Source: Ephemerocybe angulata
Lineage: Eukaryota; Basidiomycota; Agaricomycetes; Agaricales; Psathyrellaceae
Reading direction: 5' to 3'
Length of the DNA: 64,000 bases
Assembly: GCA_013368325.1 (NCBI GenBank)
Contig: JAACJK010000236.1
Coordinates: forward strand, 1-64,000
Part shown: piece by piece, positions 48,477 to 60,000 of the stretch
Position numbering within the stretch: position 1 is the first letter of the stretch
Layout: the number at the start of each line of letters is the position of its first letter
Notes under the pieces: model-generated
Told to the model about the DNA's origin: nothing
The model's database searches: none
Seen by the model: the letters and a program-made list of their open reading frames with translations, nothing else
Position numbers and translations under genes: made by a program

Positions 48477-49132
48477 CTAGTCATCTTCGGCCATGCGTGC
48501 TCTCTTCGTGGCTCGTCTTGAGGAAGTGCTGATTTCCTCCTCGCTTTCTCCAGTACTTCGAAGGCTGGCACTGGCCCGTTTCCTTCGTTGATACTCCTTG
48601 TCGCGGGCTCGTTTCTGTTGCAAGGACAGTTCCTGGTTCTTGGGTGCAGGGGGCAAGACTACGGTGGTTGGACCACCGGATTGCTTGTAGTCGTCGCCTG
48701 TCGTGGTCTCTTCCCCGTCTCCGGTTAGATCCAGCGACTGCTTTTGATGTTAGAAAGCGACGAGTAGAACTTGGGCGAAACTCACCTTCTGATAAGTCAG
48801 ACTGCTGTTTGAAAAGATCCGGTCGTGGTCGCTGACTTCGTACTTCTTTCGGCCTGCAGTTTGGTTCTTGAGGTAGCCTTCAAATCCTTGGATGATGTTA
48901 CCACCACTATGTGCCGCTGTTTCCGTCAGGTAGTTGGCTTCCAATGCATATATTTGCGATTCTATTTGGGCCTTATAAGAATTCAGAGTTTACTTTCTCC
49001 CGCAGAATTAGAGTCGCGTACCAGCTGCCTGTCGACAAGTCGTTTCTTGGGAAGAGCTTGCATGAGCTCCTTCCGCAGGGTCTCATACTGAGTGCGGTCT
49101 TCCGCGGTGGGTACAGCGGTGGCTTCTGCCAT
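48477..49132 (-). CDS. EAF6: NuA4 histone acetyltransferase subunit Eaf6
   Basis: Three exons (49022..49132, 48786..48971, 48477..48737) encode 185 residues. The conserved part is YETLRKELMQALPKKRLVD, a coiled coil, then QIESQIYALEANYLTETA and GGNIIQGFEGYLKNQ, which is the Eaf6 signature. The C-terminal half is a low-complexity tail with basic clusters (QQKRARDKEYQRRKRAS, RRATKRAR), probably nuclear localisation signals. Eaf6 is a small subunit shared by NuA4 and NuA3-type histone acetyltransferase complexes. It converges with RRP40 (90 bp between stops) and is divergent from RPT5 over 173 bp. Confidence 0.9.
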
Positions 49133-49305
49133 AACCATTCATGTGTCCAGGGAATGCAGTCAAGCGGCAACTAGCGCGCAATGATTCAGAAGCATGTTTG
49201 TTTCTGTTATCTTCCGGGGGCGTTGTCATGTGAGGACGCGTACGTTCTGAATGAGTTAGCACTTCATTAGCACTTTGATTATTGAATCCTCATTCTCTAT
49301 TAGCC
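49133..49305. promoter_or_regulatory. Bidirectional promoter EAF6/RPT5
   Basis: 173 bp between start codons of divergent genes. I could not find a yeast-type proteasome control element; the sequence GCGTTGTCATGTGAGGACGC is the most structured part. Confidence 0.5.
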
Positions 49306-50942
49306 ATGTCCTCAGCACCACCCCCGAACGATCCTCCCCAAGACTCAGAGAAGAAGTCTGAAGAGTCAACACCGCTGCTGTCGACATCAAACGCACAGGA
49401 TAGTGCTGCCATGGACACCACTCCCGACGTCCAGCCAGAGGAGACTTGGGATGACATCCCAGAAGATATCCTCGCCCTGAGCAGCGACGAAATTGCAACA
49501 AGAACACGTCTTATTGACAACGATCTCAAAGTGCGTCCTACAATCCAATTTTCCAGGTGGCTGGAATGAACAGCGTTCCTAGGTGATGAGGTCAGAGACA
49601 CAACGGCTTCAACACGAGCAGAGCGTGATGAAGGAGAAGATTCGAGACAACGGAGAGAAGATCAAGCAGAATAAGGTCTTGCCCTATCTTGTCGGAAACA
49701 TTGTTGAGGTGAGATTACTATTCCGGTCGTGCTCTTCCAAGTCTAACATTCAGTAGATTCTGGATGTTGATCCTGAAGGCGAGGAGGACGGTGCAAGCCA
49801 AGATGTCGATTCTATGAGGAAGGGTAAATGTGCAGTTGTCAAGACCTCAACGCGCCAAACGGTCTTCCTGCCCATGATTGGACTCGTCCCCCCGGAGAAA
49901 CTCACTCCTGGCGATCTCGTCGGCGTGAACAAAGACTCGTACCTTATTCTCGATACCCTTCCCGCTGAGTTCGACTCTAGAGTAAAGGCCATGGAGGTGG
50001 ATGAGCGGCCAACGGAGACGTACACCGATATTGGTGGACTGGAGAAACAGATCGAAGAGTTGGTTGAGGCTATCGTTCTCCCCATGGAACAAGCGGACAA
50101 GTTCAAGACCCTCGGTATCAAACCACCCAAGGGGTGCTTGATGTACGGTCCTCCAGGTCTGTAGGTCTTGGCCCATCTGTGCCACACAAATTGACGTATG
50201 AATGTAGGAACGGGAAAGACGCTGCTTGCCCGAGCGTGCGCCGCCTCGACAAATGCCTGCTATCTGAAGCTTGCTGGGCCGTCACTGGTTCAGATGTTCA
50301 TCGGTGACGGTGCCAAGCTCGTTCGTGATGCCTTCGCATTGGCGAAGGAGAAAGCCCCGGCAATTATCTTCATCGACGAATTGGACGCCATTGGCACAAA
50401 GCGTTTCGATTCGGACAAGAGTGGTGATCGAGAGGTACAGAGAACAATGCTGGAACTTCTCAATCAGCTCGATGGCTTTGGAAGCGACGATCGAATCAAG
50501 GTTAGAGGATTACATTAATGAAAACACTCAATCTGACATGGATACGCTAGGTCATCGCTGCCACAAACCGAATAGATATCCTCGATCCCGCACTGCTTCG
50601 TTCTGGTCGTCTGGATCGAAAGATTGAATTCCCCCTTCCCAATGAAAGCGCTAGGGCCCGCATTTTGCAAATCCATTCCCGCAAAATGACCTGCTCGCCT
50701 GATGTAAACTACGACGAACTTGCGAGGAGTACGGATGAGTTCAATGCCGCTCAGCTCAAGGCGGTTTGCGTGGAGGCTGGAATGATTGCCCTGCGTGAAG
50801 GAGCCACCAAGCTCAACCACGAACACTTTTTGACCGGTATTGCAGAAGGTACGATATCCCAAGTCCTCTCCTCTAATTCTGACGTTAACATATTCTCGCA
50901 GTTCAAAGCAAGAAGAAGAACAATCTTATGTATTTCGCTTAA
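49306..50942 (+). CDS. RPT5: 26S proteasome regulatory ATPase Rpt5
   Basis: Six exons (49306..49530, 49583..49708, 49757..50156, 50208..50500, 50551..50848, 50902..50942) encode 460 residues. Order: acidic N-terminus, coiled coil ([20 protein letters not shown]), OB domain ([31 protein letters not shown]), AAA+ domain with Walker A GPPGTGKT (split by an intron), Walker [31 protein letters not shown] and ATNR, then the helical C-domain. Rpt5 is one of six ATPases that unfold substrates for the 20S core. The C-terminus is LMYFA; the HbYX motif that opens the 20S gate is usually (F/Y)YA in Rpt5, so Phe replaces the penultimate Tyr. Confidence 0.96.
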
Positions 50943-51913
50943 TCACACTACTTGGTCTCTGTCTACATTCTGTCTCCATATCCATCGCTTCTTTGACGGT
51001 GTTCAGCGTTGAGCTTAACACTGGATGCTTGAAACGTTCCCCAGAAGCATTGAACACATACTTCGCCTTCCAGCAGCACATTAATCGAACTCAACCCTAA
51101 TTCATTTGCAGATGACCTTCAGCGGATTCCGTAACAATGTCATTGGAAGTGGCTGACTCGGCCATGTCTATTCCAGGACTGCTATGGTGTAGACGTCGGC
51201 CATTCGCAGGTCGCAAGGTGGCCTCTTTGCTCCTTGAAAGGGCTTTGGTATGCACTACACTTCCGATGATTTCTCGTGTCACTTCATATCTATCCGCCTC
51301 CGGCAGGCGTTGCGTTTTACATAACCAATGGATGGCAAGCCCGAAAGGAGGTTGATATCGAAGCGTTCCATCCAGCGTCACACCCCAGTGACACTCTGGA
51401 AAGAGTAGTTGGGCTTGCAGATCGGGACACAAGCTTCAGGCTCAAATTGACAGCGTGCTCCTTGCCGAAGGTTCTTTGGTTTGGACCTTGGGGATCGTCG
51501 GGTCATGAAGAAGGTTGATGACCTTGCCTCCCTTCTCCCTGACCATTGGCGCTTTACAAGTCTCTTACAAGCCTCTTGTTTCCTAGAGCCGCCCAACTAC
51601 TGCTCCACTACTGGAACATATAAACGTATTTCCAGTCCTTATCGTTCACCCGCAGTCCCGGGGAGCATTTGTGAGTCACCTCTCCTTTCAATCTCCTTCA
51701 CTGTGGTGATAAACCTTGCGGACCGATGTAGGGGTTGTTCCTACCTGAGTAGGCTTGGAAGAAGAAAAAAGGCTTTCGGAGAACATTACTATGTCCTCGG
51801 TCACGGCCCAACTGCATTTACATATCAAATAGAATTGGGGAACTCGAATCCCATGCCCGCAAGACCGTCTCCTTCTCTCACCTCCACCACTACCTTCATC
51901 CCTCCCTTCAAGC
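50943..51913. other. Intergenic, about 1 kb
   Basis: Between RPT5 and an F-box gene. Short open frames occur on both strands without recognisable composition. No repeats or RNA genes recognised; the last 300 bases are presumably the promoter of the next gene. Confidence 0.45.
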
Positions 51914-53656
51914 ATGTCATTTTCTGTACCAGCTGGCCTCCTGTGCCAGTCCAGGGGTATACACTCGCTTCCTGTCGAGCTTCTCACCCGCATTTTTGCC
52001 CTGGGTGCTGGATTCGACTATCTATACGAAGAGTCCCCGTTCCTCCTCAAACCCAACCAGGATTGCTACTCCCCTCCCCCCTCTTTTCAGCTCTTAGTCT
52101 CTCATGTCTGCCACCGCTGGCGCCAGGTTGCGCTGCGCACCCCGTCACTGTGGACCACGGTGCACTTGCGAGAGCCAGTCCACTTGGCTCGTGCTCGAGC
52201 TTATCTGGACCGGTGCTCCACCTCGGCCGCCTACCTTCTTGACATCTTAGTCGACACGGTCGCACCAGAAGAACACATCCCAGGAGTAACGCTATGCTTG
52301 GAAGAGATAGTGGAAGTGTTCGACCTCATCATACCACACGTTCAGCATTGGCGATCGTTCCATCTCAAGGTCCGAAGCAACGAATGCAAACTCCAAGCCC
52401 GTCGATACCTTTCGACCTGCGGTCCCGCCCCATCGTTAGAGACTCTCCAGCTCTACCACTTTGAAGACTACAGCACTTCTCAGGACCTATGGATTGCCAC
52501 CTACCGACCACCAGTCGTAGTCTTCAACAATTCGGTACCGAAGCTACGGAACGTATCGCTCATCGGGGTCAATCTTCCATGGCTGAAGAGTCCATACCTC
52601 ATGAACCTCCAGAAGTTGGAATTGGCGCTCCACCCCGATAACATTCGCCCCCCATACGACTCGTGGGACCGCATGCTGCGCTTGAGCCCCCAGCTGCAAA
52701 GCTTATACCTGCATTACTCTGGCCCTCGGCTAGAGAGCGGGGAGCCCAGCTCAGCTTGGACGCCAACGAAGGAGAAGATCGCCCTGGACATGTTGTCTGA
52801 TCTAAGGTTTACGGACCTCGATCCGGACTACCTTTGTGGCGTGGTGGAGCGATTATATCTACCCAGTGCTCGGAGGATGTCCTGGGACCTCCCCGAGCAA
52901 GATTTTACCCCCTTCATCGAGCTGCTTACCCGCAAGACCGAGAGGCATCCCTCCGAGGCCTCAGGGTCCAGTGGAGAGGTGTCATCAACCGCTGCCCCAA
53001 CGAAGCGACGGTCAAAGATTGCCATCTCATCGTTGCTCTCTGGTTCCGACCCAGAAGTGCTGGATGAGAGTGATGGCGTTCTTGTTAGGTTACCCCGTCC
53101 GGATGTCCTTTTCGAAGGCCCATTGCCGCATCTAGGCCGACTAGAAACGCTTGCGATCGCAGCCTTGGAGTGCAGCCTCTTGAGCTGGCAGACCCTGCTG
53201 CAGTCAATGGACGGGTTGAAGCGGTTGGAGGTGGATTTCCGAAGAGTTCGGCCAGAATCCTGGAAGGTGTTTGCAGGTGCAGTCGAGGTGGACAGTCGTG
53301 GCGCTCTGCGGTTGGGTTCAAGTAGGCTTCTCCTTCCGCGCCTCCAGACTTTCAAGGTCGCCGGGGTATCCGGAGTGGAAGCCCAGCGAGAGATGATCAG
53401 ACGAGCAAAGACTGCTGGTGGCGAGGGAGGCTTGGGTCACTGGATTATTAGGTGGTCGCCAGGTATGAAAGGAGAGGATACGGTGCTCGACGAGCTTGTC
53501 CAACATGGATACACACTGAAAGAGGACGGAAAGTCAGATGTCTCATCGTTCGCTATGGTCAAGGTCGAAACGTACTTCGAGGATGACGAGGAAGAGCTGG
53601 ATGAGGAGCCGGAACCCGATGGTTCTCAAGATGAGGATTCCTCGGGAAGCCCATAA
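51914..53656 (+). CDS. F-box protein with LRR-like C-terminal region
   Basis: A single-exon 580-residue protein, as is common for agaricomycete F-box genes. The F-box spans about residues 17-75 (IHSLPVELLTRIFALG, then SHVCHRWRQVALRTPSLWTTV). The rest has repeated short leucine-rich segments (LETLQLYHF, LRNVSLIGVNLPWL, LQKLELALH, LQSLYLHYSG, LKRLEVDF), consistent with a substrate-recruiting solenoid of an SCF ubiquitin ligase. A Ser-rich insert near residues 345-375 and a strongly acidic tail (FEDDEEELDEEPEPDGSQ) are lineage-specific. The substrate cannot be inferred. Confidence 0.85.
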   Translation: MSFSVPAGLLCQSRGIHSLPVELLTRIFALGAGFDYLYEESPFLLKPNQDCYSPPPSFQLLVSHVCHRWRQVALRTPSLWTTVHLREPVHLARARAYLDRCSTSAAYLLDILVDTVAPEEHIPGVTLCLEEIVEVFDLIIPHVQHWRSFHLKVRSNECKLQARRYLSTCGPAPSLETLQLYHFEDYSTSQDLWIATYRPPVVVFNNSVPKLRNVSLIGVNLPWLKSPYLMNLQKLELALHPDNIRPPYDSWDRMLRLSPQLQSLYLHYSGPRLESGEPSSAWTPTKEKIALDMLSDLRFTDLDPDYLCGVVERLYLPSARRMSWDLPEQDFTPFIELLTRKTERHPSEASGSSGEVSSTAAPTKRRSKIAISSLLSGSDPEVLDESDGVLVRLPRPDVLFEGPLPHLGRLETLAIAALECSLLSWQTLLQSMDGLKRLEVDFRRVRPESWKVFAGAVEVDSRGALRLGSSRLLLPRLQTFKVAGVSGVEAQREMIRRAKTAGGEGGLGHWIIRWSPGMKGEDTVLDELVQHGYTLKEDGKSDVSSFAMVKVETYFEDDEEELDEEPEPDGSQDEDSSGSP

Positions 53657-54063
53657 AGACAATTTTGGATATCCATCTTATCTTGCGGAAATATGTTTTG
53701 GGACGGACTACAGATCCTTACATGCTAGGTACACCGTAGATACTAGTATCTACCTACCATTTGCCCTATATATCTTGGAACACGGACGCTTTAGCATAGG
53801 GCGCTTAAGAGATAAGATTAGATCACAGATCTAGAGTCACGTGCATAAATTTTGCCTCCAGAGCGCGGCTTCCGCTTCTGAGTCCAGCACCAACCTCGCA
53901 GCCGAGCTGCACAGAGAGGACGCTGCACAGTCCCTTTTGTTCTTTGGCAAGGCCAGTTTTCTAAACAAAGATACGATTTTACGACCAAATCTATCTCAAA
54001 AGGTACTGGAAACGCTTCGACCCGCTCCAGCGCTTTCTGACGTCTTTTCGCAGCACCAGAGTC
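53657..54063. other. Intergenic region upstream of MDN1
   Basis: About 400 bp between the F-box gene and midasin, same strand. No gene seen. Confidence 0.5.
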
Positions 54064-57000
54064 ATGGCGCCCCACATTACCCACTCTAATCCTCTCGCGA
54101 TAAACTTACGAAGACAGACACAGCATCTGGCGTCCATCGTCCCACCGGATACACCATGTATCTCGAAGCTTCAGTCCGCTTCCAACACACAAGAGTTCCT
54201 CCAGATCCTGTCGGGCTTACTTGCGAACCCAACTTACACTCAAATTGTCGCAAGGCTTTTTCGCCCTATCCTAGTAGAACTGTGTGCGAGATGGATAGAT
54301 GACAGCTCTGAAGATGCTGTGGTTGCATTGTGCCTCTTGTTGGAGGTTCATGAGGAGTTGTTCCCGTACGTCCTTCCTGGCCTCTGAGCCTGCCCCGAAA
54401 CTCATCGTTCGCAGCATCTTGTCGCGTATTCTCCAGGGATCCTTCCCCGAAGGCCTTCTAGGATTCCTCTCAGAATCAAACCCGCCGAGCTCTATCGATC
54501 CTTCAAGACTCCATCGCTTGCTTTTGTCCTACTTCCGCATCCTGCAAGCTAACCGCCAACTTCCTACCCAATTGCAATGGCCACTGGCACCACTATCACA
54601 ACTCATCTGGACAGAAGGCCTCGACAACGCGACTCGGTTACTCGCAATCAAATGCTACTCAATTCAGGCAGAAATGGGAGAAGTGGAGAGTGAGAAGCTT
54701 GAGCAAGAGCTTTTGGGACAGGTTGGAGGGGCTGATTGTCCATTGGAATATGGGTTGAATTTGGATGGTTCGAAGAAATATGTGGATGGATGGTTGCTGG
54801 AGCCGTTAGAGATCCAGCGGATTCGCAAGGAGCGTAGCGAATTGGTGACGGAGCAGATAGACTTTTACGGCAAGGAGGAAGGTGACCCTTCGAGCTTTAT
54901 TGCGATTGCGGACCTCTGGTGCGTCCTATCTATTCCTCTATCGAAATTTTCTGATCTTCTTGTTTAGTCCCTGGATAGAAAATGTAGAAAGCGTCCTGCT
55001 ACTCAAGTCCTCGAAGACGCGGGGCAACACCCACAACTATATCCCAATATCGACATCTAATACCGCCTTAATGAACATCGCTCACCATATATCCCTCCGG
55101 CTTCCTACACTCCTCACCTCTGCTCCATCCGCTGGTAAAGCCCTCCTTCTAAACCATCTTTCTACCCTCCTCTACCCAGAACACAAGAACCACATCGTCA
55201 CTCTTCATCTCGCCGATACCTCTCTGGACGCGCGAGCACTTCTTGGGTCTTACATCTCATCTACAACCCAGCCTGGAACTTTCGAATGGAAGGAAGGCGT
55301 ACTGGTACGTGCGATGCGGGAAGGAAAGTGGATTGTTTTGGAGGACGTCGATCGGGGGTCCAACGAAGTCCTTGGAACTCTGAAACCTCTCGTTGAATCC
55401 CTTCGTGCTGGAAAGTGGATTGGAGGGCGGGCGTCCATCCAGATCCCTGGCAGAGGCGAGATTGTGGCCCACGAGGACTTCTTAATTTTTGCTACACGTT
55501 CGGTCCCCCTGTCACCCTCGAAGAAGTTTCCAACCGCCACCTTCTTCAGCGCCCACAAATTTTACGAAATCACCCTTACCCCTCCGCCCCTCGAAGAACT
55601 CAATACCATCGTCTCCGGTCGGTTTCCTCGTCTGGCAGGTGCTGGAACGAAAGCCGTCATACATCTGTGGAATTCTCTCAACACCACCGTACCATCAAAA
55701 GAGTACGGTTTGCGAGACTTAATCAAATTTTGCCGCCGAATCGAAAGGCTGCTCCCGCCTTCCTACCATTCTATGGACATCGCTATGGAGGACCCAACTC
55801 TCGCGGCGGTGTTTACGAACCCTGTTTTGCGCGAAGACATCTACCTCGAGGCACGCGACGTATTCTTTGGAGCAGGAACCATGACTGCTTCCTCACAGGC
55901 AATTATGGTTGCGGTAGCTAGCCTGGTTGGGGAGCATCTCGGCCTGGATGCCGACCGATGTCATTGGCTCACCGAGCGAAGAGTGCCCGACTTCCAGGTT
56001 GAAGCAGATGCGGATGGCGCGACCACTGGTTTGAGGATATCCCGAACCTACCTTCCTTCCCGAAAAGTTCAATCAACCCCGTTCACGTCATCCTCGCGGC
56101 CATTCGCCATGCATCGTCCTGCGGTATGCCTGCTCTCCCGCCTTGCCACTGCCGTCTCCCTCGAAGAGCCTGTTCTTCTCATCGGAGAGACGGGTACAGG
56201 CAAAACCAGCGTCATCACTCATCTTGCATCCATGCTACGACGCCCTCTTATTTCACTCAACTTGTCGCACCAAACAGAGTCCTCGGATTTGATCGGCGGC
56301 CTGAAGCCTGTTGACGCTCGTATCCCCGGCTCTTTGCTTCAAGAAAGATTCTCTGATCTCTTTGGATCAACCTTCAGTCGGAAAAAGAACGAGAAGTTCG
56401 AGACATCTATCCGGAAAGCGGTCAATGAAGGGAACTGGAAGCGGGCAGTTGGATTGTGGAAGGAGAGCATCAGGATGGCTCAGGAGCGGTTCAAGGCCAA
56501 AAAGGATGCTGCCGGGTACGCTTTCCCCAACCACTCACAATTCTCTAAATTTGTACTGAAAACATTTACAGTCCCGACGCAGACCGGGAGACTGCGTCCG
56601 TTCTGCCTCGAAAGCGACGGAAGGTTCACGAAGAGACCGCGGAGGAGCGAGAACAGAAGTGGGAGACCTTCTTGAAGGACGTCGAGGAGTTCGAAATTCA
56701 GCATGTTCTCGGTAAAGGGAAGTTTACTTTTGGGTTTGTCGAAGGACCATTGATCAAGGCTCTTCGCTCTGGTGACTGGTGCGTTCCTTTCTCTTTGCCT
56801 TTAGGCGCCTGACCAATATTTTCCCAGGATCCTTTTGGACGAGATCAATTTGGCGAGTCCAGAAACGTTGGAGTGCATCTCGAGTCTTCTTCATGGCCCA
56901 ACTGCTTCCATCACTCTGACCGAGCATGGCGAATTGGAACCCGTACCGAGACACCCTGACTTCCGCCTTTTTGCCTGTATGAACCCAGCGACAGACGTCG

Positions 57001-60000
57001 GGAAGAAGGATCTACCGCCCAACATCAGGAGCAAGTTCACTGAGATCGACGTGCCCCCTCCCGATGCCGACAAGGAAACGCTACTCAGTATCGTCGAGAA
57101 GTACATTGGGTCCCACGCAATTGGAGACAAGGGCGCTATCATGAACGTGGCGGAATTCTACCTGGCGGTTAAGGACTTAGCGGAAAAACGCCTGCTTGCG
57201 GACGGGTCGAACCACCGACCACATTTCAGCATGCGTACCCTCGCTCGGGCGCTTACCTTTGCAGCCGATATTGCCAGCACGTACAGCCTACGTCGTGCCA
57301 TCTGGGAGGGCTGTCTCATGGCGTTCACCATGGTTCTGGACAGTCAGAGTGCCGAGCTCGTCACCGCCTTGGCACACAAACACCTTCTTGTAGGCGTGCG
57401 GAACCCACGTTCGATGCTCACCCGAGAGCCCAACCCTCCCCACAATGCAGAGGAGTACGTCAAGCTTGGTCCATTCTACCTCGCCAAAGGGCCTCTACCT
57501 GCCGATTCTATGGAGCACTACATCATGACCCCATCGGTCGAGGAGAAGCTCAAGGATCTCGCCCGAATCATTCTGACCCGGCGATTCCCTGTTCTTATAG
57601 AGGGACCTACTTCGAGTGGAAAGACCAGTTCCATCGAATACTTGGCGAAGCGCACTGGCCACGAGTTCATCCGTATCAACAACCACGAGCATACCGACAT
57701 CCAAGAGTACATTGGCTCGTATGTGTCAGACCCTGTCACGGGGAAGCTGGTGTTCAAGGACGGTCTCCTGGTCCAAGCGCTGCGCAAAGGAAGCTGGATC
57801 GTCCTCGATGAACTCAATCTTGCGCCAACCGACGTACTGGAAGCTCTGAACCGATTGCTCGACGACAATCGCGAACTCGTCATCCCCGAGACACATGAGG
57901 TTGTCCGCCCTCACCCCCACTTCATGCTCTTCGCCACCCAGAATCCCCCTGGTTTATATGCTGGACGAAAGATCTTGTCTCGTGCATTCAGGAATCGCTT
58001 CCTCGAAGTTCACTTCGAAGACGTTCCTCAAGCTGAGTTGGAAGTCATTCTTTGCCAACGCTGCCGCATTGCCCCGTCATATGGAAAGAAGATCGTCGAG
58101 GTCTTCCGTCAACTTCAGAAACGGCGACAGTCGAGCCGAGTATTCGAGAGTAAGCAAGGCTTCGTCACCCTGCGAGATCTGTTCAGATGGGCGGGGAGAG
58201 ATGCCATGGGCTACCAGGAGCTCGCGGAGAACGGATACATGCTCTTGGCAGAAAGGACGCGTCGTGAAGAAGACAAAGTCGCGGTGAAGGAGGTGCTCGA
58301 GACGGTCATGAACGTTCGCATTGATGAAGACACACTCTACGATCCTCGTCGCTATGAGGCAGATATCATCTCGTTCCTTGGTTGCGCCCCTCCGACATCG
58401 ACTAACGTCATCTGGACCAAAGCTATGCAACGACTCTTCGTTCTCTTCAGCCGCGCGCTCAAGTTCAAGGAGCCTGTCTTGTTGGTCGGAGAGACCGGCT
58501 CGGGGAAGACGTCCGTCTGCCAGGTCTATGCAGACGCCGTCAATCGCAAGTTGCACGGCCTTAGTTGCCACCAGAACACAGAGACGGCCGATATCATTGG
58601 TGGCCTGCGTCCCCTCCGTAACCGCCAAGTGTTGGTTGCCGAGACCGTTCAAGAAGCAAGCACTCTTCTGAAGGAACTGGGGCTCCTGGACACCGACGAC
58701 TACGAACCTGAGCATGTCCGACGGGCACTGGACAAGGCATTGAAATCATCATCTAACGTTGATCCTGCAGTCCTGCCAACCTTGGATGCTACGCGATCCA
58801 AACTGCTGCGCGCCCAGTCCATCTTTGAGTGGCGCGATGGTCCGTTAATCGAAGCAATGCGGAACGGGGAAGTGTTCTTGCTTGACGAGATTTCTTTGGC
58901 GGAAGACTCGGTCTTGGAGAGGTTGAACAGTGTGTTGGAATTAGAACGTACCATCGTTCTTGCAGAGCGTGGCGGTGGAGGAGATGAAAGCCCGCAGATC
59001 GAGGCTGACGACGGGTTTAGACTGGTGGCGACCATGAATCCAGGCGGAGACTATGGGAAGAAAGAGTTGTCTCCAGCACTCCGGAATCGATTCACCGAGA
59101 TCTGGGTCCCTCAGATCGACGACAGACACGACTTGGAGCTCATTGCTGACAACCTTTGGAAGTCGAAGGACCTTCAGCTTTTCACCGCTCCGCTCCTGGA
59201 CTTTGTCGAATGGTTATGCGCCAGGATCGGAGATCGAAGCATCCTCACCCTTCGGGACATACTCGTAAGTATTTCTTTCAAACTGGAATTTGGCTTTACT
59301 CTAACAGCTGCTATAGGCGTGGATCACCTTCGTCAACCACATGCACATATCGACCGAGTCGTCGCTGACATCGAAGGAGATATTCGTAAGTATCGTGTAT
59401 GTCCTTGTGATACCCGTTAACCAAATTATCCTTAGCACCATGCGGCCCATATGACGTACCTCGATGGCTTGAGCTCTCTGTCTCAGTTGTCTAGCTACTC
59501 CAAGGACGCCCTCACTGCAATCAAGAACGAATCTGTGAAGAAACTCGAGGCTCTGGTGCCTCTCGGTTCAGCCAATCTCGAGGAGAATCCGGCTGCATCT
59601 GAGGGCAGAGTCAAATTAGGCCCTTTCTCGTTGAAGGTCGGAGACCATGAGCCCAAACCCCACCTATTCACCCTCTCAGCCCCTACTACTCAAGACAATG
59701 CTCTTCGTCTCGCGAGAGCTTGTCAAGTCCCCAAGCCGATTCTCTTGGAAGGAAGTCCGGGTGTTGGGAAGACAAGTCTGGTGGTCGCATTGGCGAATAT
59801 CGCTGGTCAACAATTGCACAGGATCAACCTATCTGACCAGACTGATCTCGTCGATCTTTTTGGTTCTGATCTCCCCGTCGAAGGAGGCCGCCCTGGAGAA
59901 TTCGCTTGGAGAGATGGCGAGTTCTTGCAAGCCTTACAACTCGGCCATTGGGTTCTTCTCGACGAAATGAATCTTGCACCTCAGGCTGTTCTCGAAGGTC

